DNA of 64,000 bases from Stackebrandtia nassauensis DSM 44728 (GCF_000024545.1 NC_013947.1:4960001-5024000); one strand, 5' to 3'. Positions 51,865 through 61,598 are shown, numbered from the stretch's first letter. The notes: generated by a model not told the origin, from the letters alone. Translations and numbers: made by a program.

Positions 51865-51890
51865 TTACCCGGCGGCTGGAGATCCCAAAC
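51865..51890 (-). promoter_or_regulatory. SigB/SigF-type promoter of the gas vesicle operon
   Basis: On the minus strand GTTT (51887-51890), 16 bp and GGGTAA (51865-51870) match the actinobacterial general-stress sigma consensus (GTTT, 14-17 bp, GGGTA). Transcription would start near 51858, about 50 nt before gvpA. Confidence 0.55.
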
Positions 51891-51975
51891 GGCGCAAGGC
51901 ATTGTGGGGACGTTATATGCAGAAATGTTCATATGTTTATTGCCCATTCTTGCCCATTGGAAAGGCCCGATTCCC

Positions 51976-52860
51976 ATGTGGAAAAAACGAATAGCGCTGG
52001 CCGCGGCGGCCATGCTCACCGCCGCGATCGCCTCGGTCCTGGCGGCGCCCTCCGCCCAGGCCGACCCGTCGGTGAACGCCATGCCCAACTTCCAGCTCCC
52101 GTTCCCCTGTGGTCAGACCTGGAACGGCGACAACGACAACTCCAGCGCCCACCGGGCCTGGGAGATCGACTTCAACCGGGGCAGCAGCGCCTCGGCCGAC
52201 CTGAAGGACACGGTGGTGGCCGCCGCGGCCGGAACCATCGAGACCGCCGCCCATCAGGGTTCCGCCAACGGTTACGGGAATCTGGTCAAGATCCGCCACG
52301 ACTCCACCGGCTACTACACCTACTACGCGCACCTGAACAACCTGGCGGTCAAGGCCGGTGAGTACGTCTCGCAGGGACAGGTCATCGGGACACTGGGCAA
52401 CACGTCCAAGCCCGGCAACGCCATCTCGCCGCACCTGCACTACGAGGTGCGGGTCGACGGTTCCTATCCGGGCAACATCCGCAAGGCGGTCTTCAACGGA
52501 GCGACCTTCGGCTACCCCAACGCCAACGTGACCTCCCGCAACTGCGCCAACACCTACGACCCGGCCGACCTGTGCGGTTCGGGGTACTACCAGATCGACT
52601 CGGCCCGGCTGGGCGGCAAAGGCACTGTGGACCTCGCCTGGAACGGCAGCGCGAACTGTGTGGTGACGCGCAAGTTCACCTCGCTGGGAACGGCCACCGC
52701 CACCTCGGCGTACCTGGAACCGCAGGGCGCCACCAGAGCCACCGACTCGGGCAACTTCACCCATTACGCCGGTCCGGTGCGCGCCACCTCGCCCTCGTGC
52801 GTGCGCTGGGGCGGCGCGGTGGAGGGCACCGCGTACAACAGTCCCTCCGAGCACTGCTGA
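51976..52860 (+). CDS. Secreted M23-family metallopeptidase
   Basis: 294 residues with a Sec signal peptide ending near SAQADP. The M23 (LytM/lysostaphin-type) zinc ligands are HRAWEID (HxxxxxD) and SPHLHYEV (HLH). A C-terminal region of about 100 residues with paired cysteines (NCANTYDPADLC, NCVV, SCVRW) follows, similar to LasA-like extracellular peptidases. It probably cuts peptidoglycan crossbridges or glycine-rich proteins outside the cell. It is divergent from the gas vesicle operon. Confidence 0.87.
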   Translation: MWKKRIALAAAAMLTAAIASVLAAPSAQADPSVNAMPNFQLPFPCGQTWNGDNDNSSAHRAWEIDFNRGSSASADLKDTVVAAAAGTIETAAHQGSANGYGNLVKIRHDSTGYYTYYAHLNNLAVKAGEYVSQGQVIGTLGNTSKPGNAISPHLHYEVRVDGSYPGNIRKAVFNGATFGYPNANVTSRNCANTYDPADLCGSGYYQIDSARLGGKGTVDLAWNGSANCVVTRKFTSLGTATATSAYLEPQGATRATDSGNFTHYAGPVRATSPSCVRWGGAVEGTAYNSPSEHC

Positions 52861-52900
52861 ACCCGTCTGACGTGTCGGTCGGCGCACCTATGGTGTGCCG

Positions 52901-53740
52901 ATGGACATGGGACTCAGCGGTAGACCGGCACTGATCACCGGCAGCAGCGGCGGCATCGGCGCGGAGATCGCGCGAAGCCTTGCGACCGAAGGCTGTCCGG
53001 TGCTGGTGCACGGCCGTGGCGCCGAGTCGGCGCGCCGGGTCGCCGAGCGGCTGCGCGCGTCCGGGGCCACGGCCGAGGTGGTGCTGGGCGATGTGACCGA
53101 CGCGGCCGACGCCGAGCGCGTCGCCGAGGCGGCGCGGGGGTTCGGCGTCCGGATCCTGGTCAACAACACCGGCCCGTTCAGCGAGCACTCCTGGGAGACC
53201 TCGACGCCGGACGACTGGCGCGACGCGCTGGACAGCAACGTCGTGGCCACCGTCCGGCTGACCCAGGCGCTGCTGCCGGTGCTGCGATCGGACGGCTGGG
53301 GCCGGGTGATCACGATCGGCAGCCGCGCCAACACGACGCCGCTGCCCAACATGGTGGAGTACTCGGCGGCCAAGGCGGCGGTGGTCAACCTGACCACGAG
53401 CCTGGCCCAGCACCTGGCCGGGTCGGGGGTGACCGCCAACTGCGTCAGCCCCGGGGTGATCCTCACCGACTCGGCGCGCCGCATGTTCGAAACCCGCGCC
53501 GCGTCCGAGTCGTGGCCGCAACGGGACTGGCCGGACATCGAGGCCCGGGTGGCGTCGGAGTACGCGCCCAACCCCTCCGGGCGGCTGGGCCGGGCCGAGG
53601 ACATCGCGGCGGCGGTGACGTATCTGGCCAGCCCGCTGGCCGACTACGTCAACGGCGTCGAGTTGCGGGTGGACGGCGGGATCACCGGCACGCCGTTAGT
53701 TACAGCAGGGTCTGCCAGTAGCTCCAGAACCGGATCATGA
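52901..53740 (+). CDS. Short-chain dehydrogenase/reductase
   Basis: 279 residues from ATG 52901; GTG 52895 is an alternative. The NAD(P) motif is ALITGSSGGIGAE, then LVNNTGPF, catalytic Ser in ITIGSRAN and YxxxK in VEYSAAKAA. The C-terminus overlaps the convergent VKOR-like gene by 41 bp, adding a short Ser-rich tail after GGITGTP that family members lack. Substrate unknown. Confidence 0.88.
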   Translation: MDMGLSGRPALITGSSGGIGAEIARSLATEGCPVLVHGRGAESARRVAERLRASGATAEVVLGDVTDAADAERVAEAARGFGVRILVNNTGPFSEHSWETSTPDDWRDALDSNVVATVRLTQALLPVLRSDGWGRVITIGSRANTTPLPNMVEYSAAKAAVVNLTTSLAQHLAGSGVTANCVSPGVILTDSARRMFETRAASESWPQRDWPDIEARVASEYAPNPSGRLGRAEDIAAAVTYLASPLADYVNGVELRVDGGITGTPLVTAGSASSSRTGS

Positions 53741-54326
53741 TCAGGATCAGCAGGACGAAGACCCACAGCACCAGGCCCGCCCAGTGCAGGTACAGCCAGT
53801 CGCCGACCTCGCCGTCGGTCTTGCTGAAGTTGCGGCGCGAGATGTTGTAGACGGTCGTGTACCAGAAGATCGGCATGACCATGGCCCACACGACCATGCA
53901 GTAGGGGCACAGCGCGCCGATCGAGTACAGGCTCTGGATGAACAGCCAGGTGATGAACACGGCGCCCAGCAGCGTCCCCAGCTGCATGCCCCACCAGATC
54001 CAGCGCGGCAGCCGTACCCGCGACAGCACCAGCACGCCGACGGTGATCACGACCGGGAACGACATCAGGCCGATGAACGGGTTGGGGAACCCGAACAGTT
54101 CGGCCTGCGCGGTCTCCATGACCGAACCGCACGACAGCACCGGGTTGATGCTGCAACTGGGCGTGTAGTCGGGGTCGCGGAGCATCGCGATCTTCTCGAC
54201 CGCCAGCGCCCACGAGGCGATCAGGCCGATGACCCCGCCGATGGTGAGGATCAACCCGAGCGTGCGCTCGGCTACCGGCCTGGTGGTGTCCTCGCCGATG
54301 CGGTCCTCGGAGTCAGTCTTGGACAT
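53700..54326 (-). CDS. Vitamin K epoxide reductase (VKOR) family protein
   Basis: 208 residues, four to five transmembrane helices. Loop cysteines are in PSCSINPVLSCGSV and the active-site pair in LCPYCMVVWAM. Bacterial VKOR homologs reoxidise DsbA-like proteins by passing electrons to quinones, supporting disulfide formation outside the membrane. No DsbA partner is adjacent. Its 3' end overlaps the SDR gene. Confidence 0.9.
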   Translation of the reverse strand: MSKTDSEDRIGEDTTRPVAERTLGLILTIGGVIGLIASWALAVEKIAMLRDPDYTPSCSINPVLSCGSVMETAQAELFGFPNPFIGLMSFPVVITVGVLVLSRVRLPRWIWWGMQLGTLLGAVFITWLFIQSLYSIGALCPYCMVVWAMVMPIFWYTTVYNISRRNFSKTDGEVGDWLYLHWAGLVLWVFVLLILIMIRFWSYWQTLL

Positions 54327-54462
54327 CGTGCGCCTCCGCGTTCATGTGGTCGTGGCCGTTGGTCAGCCTAGATAAGTGGAGCGGGACGGCTGAACCGACC
54401 CTCGGGCATGACTCGGGCACGCACGGACACCACGGCGGCGGCGAATGGATCACAATGGGAGC

Positions 54463-55260
54463 ATGAGCCAGTCGATTCCGGACCCGCAACAGCTCCGTTC
54501 CTATATGTACGGTGAAGGTGATCTCGGGGGCCTGACGCTGTTCTCGGGCGGCTTCATCAACTACGGCTACTGGCCGGACACAATCGACACGTCCGGTGAA
54601 CTGACCCAGGCCGAACGCACCCGCAGTCAGGCGGAGCTGTACCGCCAGGTCGTCGCCCGGCTGGACGGGGCCCGGGACGGCCGGTTGCTGGAGATCGGTT
54701 GCGGCAAGGGGGCCGGTGCCTCACTGGTGGCGAGCGAGTACTTCCCGGCTTTCGTTGTCGGCCTTGACCTGTCGGCGCAGCAGCTGGCGCGCGCGGCCGC
54801 CGCGAAACCACCGCCGCCGCTGAAGCTGGTGCGGGCCTCGGCACTGAGCCTGCCGGTCGGGACTTCCACTCTGGATGGCGTCTACTGTGTCGAGGCGGCG
54901 CAGCACGTCGACGACCACCGGCGGCTGGCCGTCGAGGCGCACCGGGTGCTGCGCGCCGGCGGGCGGTTCGTCCTGGCCGGTTTCTTCGCCCCCGGCGGCG
55001 AACCCGAGCCGCGGCTGGCCGAGCTGCTGGAGACGGTCGGCAACGGCATCGACGTGGTGGCGCCGGTGAGCGGCTTCGCCGAACACCTCGCCGAGGCCGG
55101 GTTCGGCGACATCGTCACCGAGTCGATCGGCGAACGGGTCTGGGAGGGAATGGACGCCTGGATCGCCCAGACCGAGTACCACGACTCGTGGGGCCGCAAC
55201 TGGCTGCCCGCCTACCGCGACGGCTGGGTCGACTATTACCTGATCCACGCCACCGCCTGA
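54463..55260 (+). CDS. Class I SAM-dependent methyltransferase
   Basis: 265 residues from ATG 54463. Motif I is LLEIGCGKGAGAS, motif II VVGLDLSAQQLARA and the post-motif GVYCVEAAQHVDDH. The N-terminal segment YGEGDLGGLTLFSGGFINYG matches small-molecule (sterol/polyketide-like) methyltransferases. Substrate unknown. A second methyltransferase follows about 65 bp downstream. Confidence 0.85.
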   Translation: MSQSIPDPQQLRSYMYGEGDLGGLTLFSGGFINYGYWPDTIDTSGELTQAERTRSQAELYRQVVARLDGARDGRLLEIGCGKGAGASLVASEYFPAFVVGLDLSAQQLARAAAAKPPPPLKLVRASALSLPVGTSTLDGVYCVEAAQHVDDHRRLAVEAHRVLRAGGRFVLAGFFAPGGEPEPRLAELLETVGNGIDVVAPVSGFAEHLAEAGFGDIVTESIGERVWEGMDAWIAQTEYHDSWGRNWLPAYRDGWVDYYLIHATA

Positions 55261-55326
55261 CCGGGATCGGTGTCGCAGTTGCGCCGTACGCTCGGACCGC
55301 AGGACCAAGAACCGGAGTCGCGAACC

Positions 55327-55857
55327 ATGACCAGTCAGGCATCCACCCGTTTGCGCTGGGCGGTCGACACCCTGTCACCCGCCCCCGACGACCGGCTGCT
55401 GGAGGTCGGCTGCGGCCACGGCGTGGCCGTCACCCTCGTCAGCCAGCGCCTCGACACCGGCACCGTCATCGGCATCGACCGCTCCGAGAAGATGATCGCC
55501 GCCGCCACCCGCCGCAACCGTTCCCATGTGGACAACGACACGGCGTTCCTGTTGCGCACCGAGTTTCCCGACACCGGACTGGAACCGGAGTTCGACACGA
55601 TCTTCGCCGCCCACGTCAACGTGTTCTGGAAACGGCCGGTCACGGCACTGGCGGAGGTGCGGCGGCTGTTGCGGCCCGGCGGACGGCTGTACCTGTTCTG
55701 GCAGGCCCCGTCCTGGGAACCCGGCTTCGACAAACGCGGCTTCGCCGAACCGATCGCGGCCACACTGCGCGAGCACGGCCTGATCGACGACGAGATCATC
55801 ATCGGGCCGCCGGGCGACAGCGACGACTCCTTCTGCATCACCGCCGCGGCGAAGTGA
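55327..55857 (+). CDS. Class I SAM-dependent methyltransferase (small)
   Basis: 176 residues from ATG 55327 (GGAG ribosome site at about 55313). Motif I is LLEVGCGHGVAVTL, with VIGIDRSEKMI and VRRLLRPGGRLYLFW. It is a minimal Rossmann methyltransferase with no extra domain. Its last 20 bp overlap the convergent peroxiredoxin gene. Substrate unknown. Confidence 0.82.
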   Translation: MTSQASTRLRWAVDTLSPAPDDRLLEVGCGHGVAVTLVSQRLDTGTVIGIDRSEKMIAAATRRNRSHVDNDTAFLLRTEFPDTGLEPEFDTIFAAHVNVFWKRPVTALAEVRRLLRPGGRLYLFWQAPSWEPGFDKRGFAEPIAATLREHGLIDDEIIIGPPGDSDDSFCITAAAK

Positions 55858-56413
55858 CCTCGGCGGCCAGCCGCAGCAGTTCGTCCACCGACCACTGGTC
55901 GTCCATGTGCTCGCCGTAGTGGGCTGCCAGGACCCGGCCGTCGGGCGCGATGAGGAGGTCGGCGGGCAGTCCCAGCCGTCCACCCTCCGGTTTGGACGAC
56001 GGCGGACGCTGCCGCCCGGTCAGGATCCGCACCGTCGTGGGAATCGCGGTGCGCAGCACCGCCCACAGTCCACCGAGGCTGAGGATCGCCCGCCGCGCCG
56101 ACTCGACCCCGAACTCGCGGTATACCCGTTTGTCGGGGTCGGCCACGACGTCGAAGGGCAGCATGTCGGTGTACTCGTACAGTTCGTCGATTCCGGTGTG
56201 GAAGAACACGACCTCGCGGATCCCGGCGGAGCGGATCTCGTCGTGCCGCTTGGCGATGGAGCGCAGGTGGGTGTGGCAGATCGGGCAACCGGCGAAGCGC
56301 CGGAACTGAAGGTGCACCACCCGCTTAGGGTCGGGCACCGAAACGGTGCCGCCCGCGACGGTGTCGAAGCTGCGAACCCGGATCGTGGAGTCGGGCGCCA
56401 GTGGGATTGACAT
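55838..56413 (-). CDS. Peroxiredoxin-like/AhpC-TSA family protein
   Basis: 191 residues from ATG 56413. The redox motif is FAGCPICHTHL, a CxxC in a thioredoxin fold, followed by VVFFHTGIDEL and LPADLLIAPDGRVL. It matches the AhpC/TSA-like group seen in actinobacteria and probably acts as a thiol peroxidase or reductant. It is soluble with no signal. Confidence 0.82.
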   Translation of the reverse strand: MSIPLAPDSTIRVRSFDTVAGGTVSVPDPKRVVHLQFRRFAGCPICHTHLRSIAKRHDEIRSAGIREVVFFHTGIDELYEYTDMLPFDVVADPDKRVYREFGVESARRAILSLGGLWAVLRTAIPTTVRILTGRQRPPSSKPEGGRLGLPADLLIAPDGRVLAAHYGEHMDDQWSVDELLRLAAEVTSPRR

Positions 56414-56521
56414 GGGCTTGTCTTCCTCTCGTCGGGGTCTCCAGCCTGGCTCGCGGATCCCGGCGCGGCATCGGTCCGGCGATGACAATCGCGGGTACTG
56501 CCACGGATGTAGCGTCGGGGC

Positions 56522-57031
56522 ATGGACGAATGCCCGGGCTGCGGTTTCGTGGGCGCGGCGGACGATCCGGCGCCGACCCCACCGGCCGACCGGCACTCCT
56601 CCGGTGCCTGCTGGGGCCGCTACGAGGAGCTGCTGGCGCGCTCGTACGGGATCGCGGCCTATCGCGGGGTGCACCAGCTGGTGGTGGACGTCTATGTGGC
56701 CCAGCACCCCGGCGGCGACTCCCGTACCGAGATCCAGCGGCTGGCGCTGTGCCTGATGACACTGTGCCTGTTCGTCGAGGACGATGTGGACGTGCGACGG
56801 GGTGCCGAACTCCACAAGCGCATGATGGCCGACCGGCCGGACTACTTCCACGCGCTGGAACCCCCACCGCTGCGGGGAATGCTCACGGCCGCCGACGTTC
56901 TGACGGCTCCCGACGCGGCCGAGCACGAGCGGCTGGTGCGGGCCTGGGGCGAACAGGTGTGGCGGGCGTGGCGCCCGCACCACGCGCTGATCCGCGACTG
57001 GAACGCGCGGGCGCTGGGTCCGATGACCTGA
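56522..57031 (+). CDS. DUF5946-like hypothetical protein
   Basis: 169 residues. The N-terminus has a CPGCG zinc-like pair, followed by YEELLARSYGIAAYRGVHQL and VAQHPGGDSRTEIQ, features I recall from DUF5946 proteins. The remainder is helical. Function is unknown. It is divergent from the peroxiredoxin and precedes a GNAT acetyltransferase by 43 bp. Confidence 0.6.
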   Translation: MDECPGCGFVGAADDPAPTPPADRHSSGACWGRYEELLARSYGIAAYRGVHQLVVDVYVAQHPGGDSRTEIQRLALCLMTLCLFVEDDVDVRRGAELHKRMMADRPDYFHALEPPPLRGMLTAADVLTAPDAAEHERLVRAWGEQVWRAWRPHHALIRDWNARALGPMT

Positions 57032-57074
57032 AAAGCGGAAGCCGTCGGTGGCGGGTTGCTCTAGGTTGGGCCGC

Positions 57075-57824
57075 ATGTCACTGACGATCACGACCCTTGC
57101 CGAGCGCCCGGAGTTGACCGGCGCGTTTTGGGAGCTGCGGGACAACTGGCCCCGGTACATCACCGAGGACCGGGTCAGCTGGTTCCACTATGGGGCGATC
57201 CTGACGACGTTTCCCGAGTACGTGCTGGTGGCCACCGACGCCGACGGGCAGCTGGTGGCGCGCGCGTTGAGTGTGCCGTTCAAGCTGGACCTGGAGGGGC
57301 GGCGCGAGCTGCCGTCCGGGGGCTGGGACCAGGCACTGTTGTGGGCGTTCTCCGACCACCGCGCGAGCCGGGAACCGGATGTGGTGAGCGCGATCGAGAT
57401 CTCCGTGGACAACCGTCACCTGGGTCGCGGCCTGTCGCGGGAGGTGCTGGCGAGTATGCGCGACAACGCGCGTGCGCGCGGTTTCGCCGAGTTGGTGGCG
57501 CCGTTGCGGCCGACCGGCAAGCACCTGGAGCCGGACGCGCCGATGAGTGAGTACGCGTGGCGCACCCGCGAGGACGGGCTCCCGCACGATCCGTGGATCC
57601 GCACCCACGTGCGCGCGGGAGCCGTCATCGACTCGGTGGCCTCGACGTCCATGGTGGTCACCGGATCGCTGGCCGACTGGCGGACCTGGACGGGGTTGCC
57701 GTTCGACACGAGCGGTCCCGTCGTGGTGCCGTCGGGGTTGAATCCGGCGCAGTGCTATGTGGAGGCCGATTACGCGGTCTACGTCGAGCCGAACGTGTGG
57801 GTGCGTCACGCGTTGACCGGCTGA
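57075..57824 (+). CDS. GNAT-family N-acetyltransferase
   Basis: 249 residues from ATG 57075. The acetyl-CoA binding stretch is SVDNRHLGRGLSREVLASMR (Q/RxxGxG/A-like), with beta-strand EYVLVATDADGQLVARA before it. The protein is larger than a single GNAT domain; the second half with EYAWRTREDGLPHDPW resembles acetyltransferases of unknown substrate. It overlaps the convergent MFS gene by 19 bp. Confidence 0.7.
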   Translation: MSLTITTLAERPELTGAFWELRDNWPRYITEDRVSWFHYGAILTTFPEYVLVATDADGQLVARALSVPFKLDLEGRRELPSGGWDQALLWAFSDHRASREPDVVSAIEISVDNRHLGRGLSREVLASMRDNARARGFAELVAPLRPTGKHLEPDAPMSEYAWRTREDGLPHDPWIRTHVRAGAVIDSVASTSMVVTGSLADWRTWTGLPFDTSGPVVVPSGLNPAQCYVEADYAVYVEPNVWVRHALTG

Positions 57825-59047
57825 GCGACGCTGGTCGCGCCCCGGATGGCGATGGCGCGCAGGCCGAGGGCGCAACCGAAACCGGCCAGCGCCAGACCCG
57901 CCCACGGCAGTGTCGACCATGGACCGACACCGGTGGCGTCTAGTCCGGCCCCGACGGCGAGATTGCCCGCCGCCACGGCGATTCCGGCGACGGTCTGGAA
58001 GACGCCGTAGTGGCTGGCGACGTGTTGTTCGCGCGCCAGGGTGACGATCGTGTCCATCTCAAACGGGTAGGTGATCATCGTTCCGGTCGCCAGGATGGTT
58101 CCGCAGACCACGACGGCGGCGATGACCACGCCCGCGTCCGGCCGCCACGCCAACACGGCGGCGACCGGCAGGAACGCGGCACCCATGACGATGACGCCGA
58201 GGCATAGCGAACCGCTTGGCCCCCAACGGTTCTTGCACCACGCGGTGACGCGCACCTGGGCGGTGATCGTGAGGATCCCCGCGATCGCGAACACGACCGT
58301 CGTGGTCAGGCTGGCCGCGGCGGGGGTCGTGTGCTGGTTCAGCAGCAGCGGCAGCGCCAGGTAGGTCTGGAAGTTGAGGACGTACGTCGCGGCCATGACG
58401 ACGGAGAACAGCAGGAACCCGCGATTGCGGGCCACGGTTCGCCACGAGTCCACCATCGAGGGACGGTCGCTGTTCTCGCCGTGCCGCTTGGGGAGCAGTC
58501 GCGCCTGCGCGAGCGTCAGTGCCGCGAAGATGGCGGCGGCGGTGAAGCACGTCACGGAGAAGTCCACACCGGACAGCGCCAGTCCGATGAGCGGGCCCGC
58601 CAGGATCCCGGCCTGGTAGAACACGTTGAACACGGCGAAGGCCTCGACGCGCTTGTCACCGGCCTGGGCGGCGATGTAGGCCCGTACGGCGGGGTTGAAC
58701 AGGGCCCCGGCGGCTCCGGTGGCGACCATGCCGAGCACCAGGCCCGGCAGCGAGTCGGTGAAGCCGAGCACCCCGAAACCGACCGTCCGCAGCGCGCAAC
58801 CGGCCAGGATCATCGGCTTGTACCCGAACCGATCGGCCAGCGCTCCCCCGGCGAAGAACAGTCCCTGCTGGCTGAAGTTGCGCACGCCCAGCAGCAGTCC
58901 GACCAGCCCGGCCACCAGCCCGATGCCGCCGGACAGGTACGCGGCCAGGAACGGCATGAGCATGAAGAACCCGGCGTTGATGCCGAACTGGTTGAGGCAC
59001 AACAGCCTTACGGTGGCGTCGAGCTCTCGGAACTTCGAGACGGTCAC
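57806..59047 (-). CDS. MFS transporter
   Basis: 413 residues, twelve helices, GTG start overlapping the stop of the cysteine synthase-like gene (GTGA). The loop motif is [14 protein letters not shown]. It resembles multidrug and amino-acid-derivative exporters of the MdtH-like set. Coupling to the PLP enzyme suggests that it exports that enzyme's product. Confidence 0.85.
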   Translation of the reverse strand: MTVSKFRELDATVRLLCLNQFGINAGFFMLMPFLAAYLSGGIGLVAGLVGLLLGVRNFSQQGLFFAGGALADRFGYKPMILAGCALRTVGFGVLGFTDSLPGLVLGMVATGAAGALFNPAVRAYIAAQAGDKRVEAFAVFNVFYQAGILAGPLIGLALSGVDFSVTCFTAAAIFAALTLAQARLLPKRHGENSDRPSMVDSWRTVARNRGFLLFSVVMAATYVLNFQTYLALPLLLNQHTTPAAASLTTTVVFAIAGILTITAQVRVTAWCKNRWGPSGSLCLGVIVMGAAFLPVAAVLAWRPDAGVVIAAVVVCGTILATGTMITYPFEMDTIVTLAREQHVASHYGVFQTVAGIAVAAGNLAVGAGLDATGVGPWSTLPWAGLALAGFGCALGLRAIAIRGATSVAQPVNA

Positions 59048-60210
59048 GCCCGCACCTCCCCGTCGGCCAGCGATGGGGCTGCGGCGCCGTCAGCCACCAG
59101 CCCGGCCACCCTCGCGCCGTCGCCCCGCGCTTGGCTAGCGAGCGGATCTTGGACGTTGGTGGTTCGGGTCCAGGCCACGGACAGGTGCCCCAGCGGGTTG
59201 TCGACGGTTTCGGGATCGGTGGGTAGCGGCTGGTCCAGCAGCTGATGCTGGCGACAGTACTCGTCGTTGAAGACGGTGTCGGCGTAGCGATGCGGCCCGT
59301 CGGGGAAGATCGCGACCACGCGAGCGGAGGCGGGTTCGCGGCGGGCCAGCCAGTCCGCCACCAGGGCGACCGCGCCGACGCTCCAGCCGCCGGTGGCGTA
59401 GCTGTGGCGGGCCAGACGGCGGCAGCTGTGGATCGCGGCGGCCGGGGGTACCCAGTGGACCTCGCTGAACTGGTCGTAGGCGACGTTGCGCGGATAGATG
59501 CTCGAGCCCAGCCCGCGCATGAGCCGGGGCCGGGCGGGCTGACCGAAGATGGTGGACCCGGGCGAGTCGACGCCGACCAGCCGCGCGTGCGGGTACAGCC
59601 GCCGCAGCACCCCGAAGACCCCGGCGGAGTGGCCGCCGGTGCCGACCGCGCACACCAGGATGTCGATGTGCCGCAACTGGAACGCCAACTCCAGTCCGAG
59701 CGCCTCGTAGGCGTCCACATTGTCGGGATTGTGGTACTGGTCCGGGTTCCAGGCCCCGGGTGAACCGGCGATCAGCTCGGCGACCCGGGCGCGGCGGGCC
59801 TCCTGCCAGCCGCCGACCGGATCGGGTTCGGCCACGATGTCGACGTGGGCCCCGTAGGCGGCCAGCAGTCGCCGCAGCGACGGCTCCAGGCCGGGGTCGG
59901 CCACCACGGTCACCGGGTGCCCCGATGCCATGCCCGCCAGGGCGAGTCCGAGGCCCAGCGTGCCGCTGGAGGACTCCACGATGGGCGCGCCGGGCGCCAG
60001 GTCGCCGCGTTCCCGGGCGCGCCGCACCAGGTGCAGGGCCGCGCGGTCCTTGATGCCGCCGGGGTTGGCGCCTTCGAGTTTGGCCCAGTAGCCGTGGCCG
60101 GTCTCGGCGGTCGCGAGCCGCAGCAATGGGGTGTTGCCGACCAGTGCGGTCATGTCGCCGGGTGTGGCCGTGCGCAGTCCACCGGGCACGGCGAATTCGG
60201 TAATGCTCAA
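59044..60210 (-). CDS. PLP-dependent cysteine synthase-like enzyme
   Basis: 388 residues. The PLP lysine is in [14 protein letters not shown], the substrate loop is [13 protein letters not shown] and the phosphate-binding loop [14 protein letters not shown]. This is fold type II, as in O-acetylserine sulfhydrylase, cystathionine beta-synthase and SbnA-like diaminopropionate enzymes. The C-terminus runs about 60 residues past the catalytic core. It is followed by a coupled MFS exporter, so it may make a secreted amino acid or a siderophore precursor rather than housekeeping cysteine. Confidence 0.85.
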   Translation of the reverse strand: MSITEFAVPGGLRTATPGDMTALVGNTPLLRLATAETGHGYWAKLEGANPGGIKDRAALHLVRRARERGDLAPGAPIVESSSGTLGLGLALAGMASGHPVTVVADPGLEPSLRRLLAAYGAHVDIVAEPDPVGGWQEARRARVAELIAGSPGAWNPDQYHNPDNVDAYEALGLELAFQLRHIDILVCAVGTGGHSAGVFGVLRRLYPHARLVGVDSPGSTIFGQPARPRLMRGLGSSIYPRNVAYDQFSEVHWVPPAAAIHSCRRLARHSYATGGWSVGAVALVADWLARREPASARVVAIFPDGPHRYADTVFNDEYCRQHQLLDQPLPTDPETVDNPLGHLSVAWTRTTNVQDPLASQARGDGARVAGLVADGAAAPSLADGEVRA

Positions 60211-60264
60211 GAAAGTTTCTCCCTCTTAAATGGATTAACGGTCCCCTGTCATGTCAGAGGCCCG

Positions 60265-60597
60265 TCACGTCCGGGAGATACACAGTCCGATCAGTCGCGT
60301 CGCTCCCGATTGGGAGCGGAAATGCTTGTGCCCCAGGCTGTCCGCATGATCGCGCTCTATGGGCGCGTCAATGATCACAGCGGGAACTTCCGGGGCCTGG
60401 CAAGCGACCCCGGACGCCACACCGGGCTGGCGGGCGCTTTGTTCGGCTTCGTGATGGGTTCCGGGGGCCGGGCAGTCGGCCACCGACGCCGCGGCGACCT
60501 CGGGGTGCTGGTGCGCCAGGCACCACTCGACGCCGGTCAGCACGATCGCGAGCACGACGAGGAGCGCGCCGATCCGCCGCATCCCCACGCCTGCCAC
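60265..60597 (-). CDS. Small exported His/Cys-containing hypothetical protein
   Basis: 110 residues from GTG 60597; ATG 60582 is an alternative. A hydrophobic N-terminus (IGALLVVLAIVLTGVEWC) suggests a signal or anchor. The rest has scattered His and Cys (CLAHQHPE, GTHHEAEQ, DSLGHKHF) that could bind metal. It lies 54 bp upstream of the cysteine synthase-like gene on the same strand. No family recognised. Confidence 0.5.
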   Translation of the reverse strand: MAGVGMRRIGALLVVLAIVLTGVEWCLAHQHPEVAAASVADCPAPGTHHEAEQSARQPGVASGVACQAPEVPAVIIDAPIERDHADSLGHKHFRSQSGATRLIGLCISRT

Positions 60598-60647
60598 GGC
60601 GTCAAGCTACCGCATCGGCTACCGACAGTCGCGACTCCCCCACGGAC

Positions 60648-61598
60648 TCACCGGACGTCGAGCAGGTACCCGGGCGCCCACCAGTAGTCGTGCAGCAGTT
60701 CCGGTTCCCGCTGGTCGGTGAACCCGGCGGCGGTCAGGTCGGCGCGCCAGTCCGCGAGGGACTGTTCGTGGTGCACGGTCGCCGGGTCGAAGTACCCGAA
60801 CATGACCGGCATCAGGAATCCTTGCGCGACAAGGCCACCGTCGCCGTCGTACTCGGCCAGCCCGGCCTCGTAGCGGGTGGCGACGTAGTCGAACCACTCC
60901 GGCTCGCACGAGGAGCCGGGCCGCAGGTCGAACTCGGCGATCAGCAGCCGGTCGGTGTGATCGCGCAGCCATCCCAGCAGCTCAAGGCGCTGCGGCCGGG
61001 CGATGTTGTGCAGCGCGAACGTCGACTGGGTCAGTTCCCAGCGGGTGTCGGCGGGCCAGGCGTCCACGCCGGTGGCCAGCTGTTGCAGGGTCGCGTTGGC
61101 GGCGCGGTGCGCGACGCCGCGTTCGGTCAGGGCCGCGGCCGTGGCGTCCAACAGCGCCGCCGAGGGTTCCAGCAGATCGACCCGGGCGACGTCACCGGTC
61201 AGCGCTGGCAGCAGCGCCAGACCGTCACCGACACCGATGTCCAACAGGGACGCGGGCTTGGCCGAGCGGTACCGTTCGGCCAGCGCGGCGCTCAGCGCCC
61301 GGTACAGCGACACGTTGCCGCCGCCCCGGATGAACGCGGCGAAACCCTCCGGCTCGGTGTAGACCTGTTGCCGCCCTTGCTTTCCCACCTTGGTGAGGTA
61401 CTCGGCCGCCGCGGCGTGCACCCGGGAGGCGGTTTCGTGCCGGGCGGCGCGGGTGGCGTAGTCGGCGGCCGCGGCGTCGTGGCCGTCGGCGAAGGCGAGC
61501 ACCGCCAGGTAGAACCAGTCCCGTCCGGTGTGGCAGTGGCCTTCCAGTTTCGCCAGGTCGTGGTGTTCGCGGTACGCGTCCCAAAGCTGCTCGATCAT
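60648..61598 (-). CDS. SAM-dependent methyltransferase with helical N-terminal extension
   Basis: 316 residues. The first 110 residues are Ala-rich helices, then comes a Rossmann methyltransferase core, SLLDIGVGDGLALLPAL (motif I) and RVDLLEPSAALLDA (motif II), ending with YWWAPGYLLDVR. Motif I has GVGDG in place of GCGxG. The substrate is unknown. It is divergent from lysE across a 200-bp gap. Confidence 0.75.
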   Translation of the reverse strand: MIEQLWDAYREHHDLAKLEGHCHTGRDWFYLAVLAFADGHDAAAADYATRAARHETASRVHAAAAEYLTKVGKQGRQQVYTEPEGFAAFIRGGGNVSLYRALSAALAERYRSAKPASLLDIGVGDGLALLPALTGDVARVDLLEPSAALLDATAAALTERGVAHRAANATLQQLATGVDAWPADTRWELTQSTFALHNIARPQRLELLGWLRDHTDRLLIAEFDLRPGSSCEPEWFDYVATRYEAGLAEYDGDGGLVAQGFLMPVMFGYFDPATVHHEQSLADWRADLTAAGFTDQREPELLHDYWWAPGYLLDVR

